A stretch of 64,000 nucleotides of DNA, taken from the NCBI GenBank assembly GCA_051122655.1, contig CP182107.1, forward strand, positions 372,001-436,000, given 5' to 3'. Below the pieces are notes generated by a model. That model did not search any database. It saw only the letters and a program-made list of their open reading frames with translations, and had not been told where the DNA came from. The position numbers and the translations under genes are program-made. Shown piece after piece: positions 63,545-64,000 of the stretch (position 1 is its first letter; every line of letters starts with the position of its first letter). The stretch comes from Pasteurella sp030783905. GTDB taxonomy: Bacteria; Pseudomonadota; Gammaproteobacteria; Enterobacterales; Pasteurellaceae.

Positions 63545-63670
63545 AGGAACTCGATTTGTTTACTTTTGTGAGTGTTTAACTTATTGATTTATATTTAGTT
63601 ATAAACAGAAAGTAAATTTTCTTAAAAAGAACTATTGAGTTCCTATAAAAATAATTGTATAGTTCTTTTT
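63545..63670. promoter_or_regulatory. Operator-like repeats between repressor and Ner
   Basis: Two inverted repeats occur in the 196-base divergent gap. AGGAACTCGAT (63545) is matched with one mismatch by ATTGAGTTCCT (63634), and AAAAAGAACTAT (63624) is matched perfectly by ATAGTTCTTTTT (63659). All share an RGAACT half-site, as expected for a repressor binding array covering both early promoters. Confidence 0.55.
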
Positions 63671-63727
63671 AGTTACTCACAGACCTAATAAAAAATGTAT
63701 TAATCTAAGTAATAAGGATATCACATA

Positions 63728-63937
63728 ATGAAAAAGAGTAAAAAGAATATGCATCGCGCATATATTATTGCTGCCATTAAGGAAAAAGGGAGCTCACTCG
63801 CCCAACTTTCGGTTCAAGCGGGATTACACCCAAGAACATTGAATAATGCATTAGATAGGAAGTATCCGAAAGGGGAAAAAATTATTGCGGATTTTATTGG
63901 TGTACCCGTTCAAGAAATATGGCCAGAACGTTATTAG
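63728..63937 (+). CDS. ner: Ner-like phage DNA-binding protein
   Basis: The 69-residue protein resembles Mu Ner/Nlp (SfsB) helix-turn-helix regulators: MHRAYIIAAIKEKGSSLAQLS followed by the recognition-helix region HPRTLNNALDRKYPKGEKII and the tail VPVQEIWPERY. Ner turns down early transcription and the repressor promoter during lytic growth. The start ATG has AATAAGGA 9 bases upstream. In Mu-like phages the transposase genes A and B come next, beyond this window. Confidence 0.85.
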   Translation: MKKSKKNMHRAYIIAAIKEKGSSLAQLSVQAGLHPRTLNNALDRKYPKGEKIIADFIGVPVQEIWPERY

Positions 63938-63984
63938 GGTTTATCCTGCAATAGAATGAATGGCTTTTTATTTAACGAGGAATA

Positions 63985-64000
63985 ATGAGGAAACGTCTCG
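63985..64000 (+). CDS. Possible start of the next phage gene (partial)
   Basis: ATG 63985 has AACGAGGAA five bases upstream and opens the frame MRKRL before the window ends. The position suits an early Mu-like gene, but too little is visible to identify it. Confidence 0.3.

Overview
The window looks like chromosomal DNA of a Pasteurellaceae bacterium, most probably Pasteurella multocida or a very close relative. The Haemophilus-type DNA uptake word AAGTGCGGT occurs in perfect form about 23 times on the two strands. There are two adjacent OmpH/P2-type porins, and gene blocks such as aroC-mepA-(TauE)-lpxM, apt-dnaX, thiBPQ-bioB and rnfABCDGE-nth are arranged as is usual for the family. The species call rests on memory of OmpH sequences and is an inference.

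Layout. 1-5.8 kb: end of aroC, mepA, a TauE/SafE permease, lpxM, apt and dnaX, which carries a ten-A slippery run. 5.8-13.7 kb: a CPA1 antiporter, a RidA-like protein, a YwiC-like membrane protein, a Sel1-repeat protein, and the topoisomerase IV genes parC and parE. 13.8-19 kb: carboxynorspermidine decarboxylase and dehydrogenase, separated by a hairpin-rich leader, then a barrel-like protein of unknown function and a methyltransferase. 19-26.7 kb: glnE facing a TPP riboswitch that heads thiB-thiP-thiQ and perhaps bioB. 26.7-34.6 kb: the Rnf/Rsx electron-transport operon, with nth and a sodium symporter downstream. 34.5-37.5 kb: a regulatory region with a perfect CRP-like palindrome, then two porins. 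37.5-48.5 kb: prmB, smrB, then a block resembling the E. coli ycc neighbourhood (yccS, yccF, mgsA, yccT, acyP, tusE, yccA, tRNA-Ser). A four-gene SitABCD-type metal ABC transporter sits between acyP and tusE. 48.6-55.4 kb: a membrane formate dehydrogenase whose alpha subunit reads through an in-frame UGA (selenocysteine, with a SECIS-like hairpin), plus fdhE and a divergent fdhD. 55.5-62.7 kb: uvrD, dnaB-alr and pgi. 62.8 kb to the end: a divergent repressor/Ner pair typical of the left end of a Mu-like transposable prophage that runs out of the window.

How it fits together. Most genes are housekeeping. Respiratory functions stand out: the formate dehydrogenase supplies electrons to quinone, and Rnf couples redox chemistry to ion movement. 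Import systems for thiamine and for manganese/iron appear with recognisable control elements (TPP aptamer, Fur-like box). The accessory or less understood parts are the Mu-like end, the barrel/methyltransferase pair, the polyamine-gene leader, the 48-codon repeats in RnfC and the gene-poor stretch before pgi. I found no CRISPR array, rRNA operon or complete insertion sequence.
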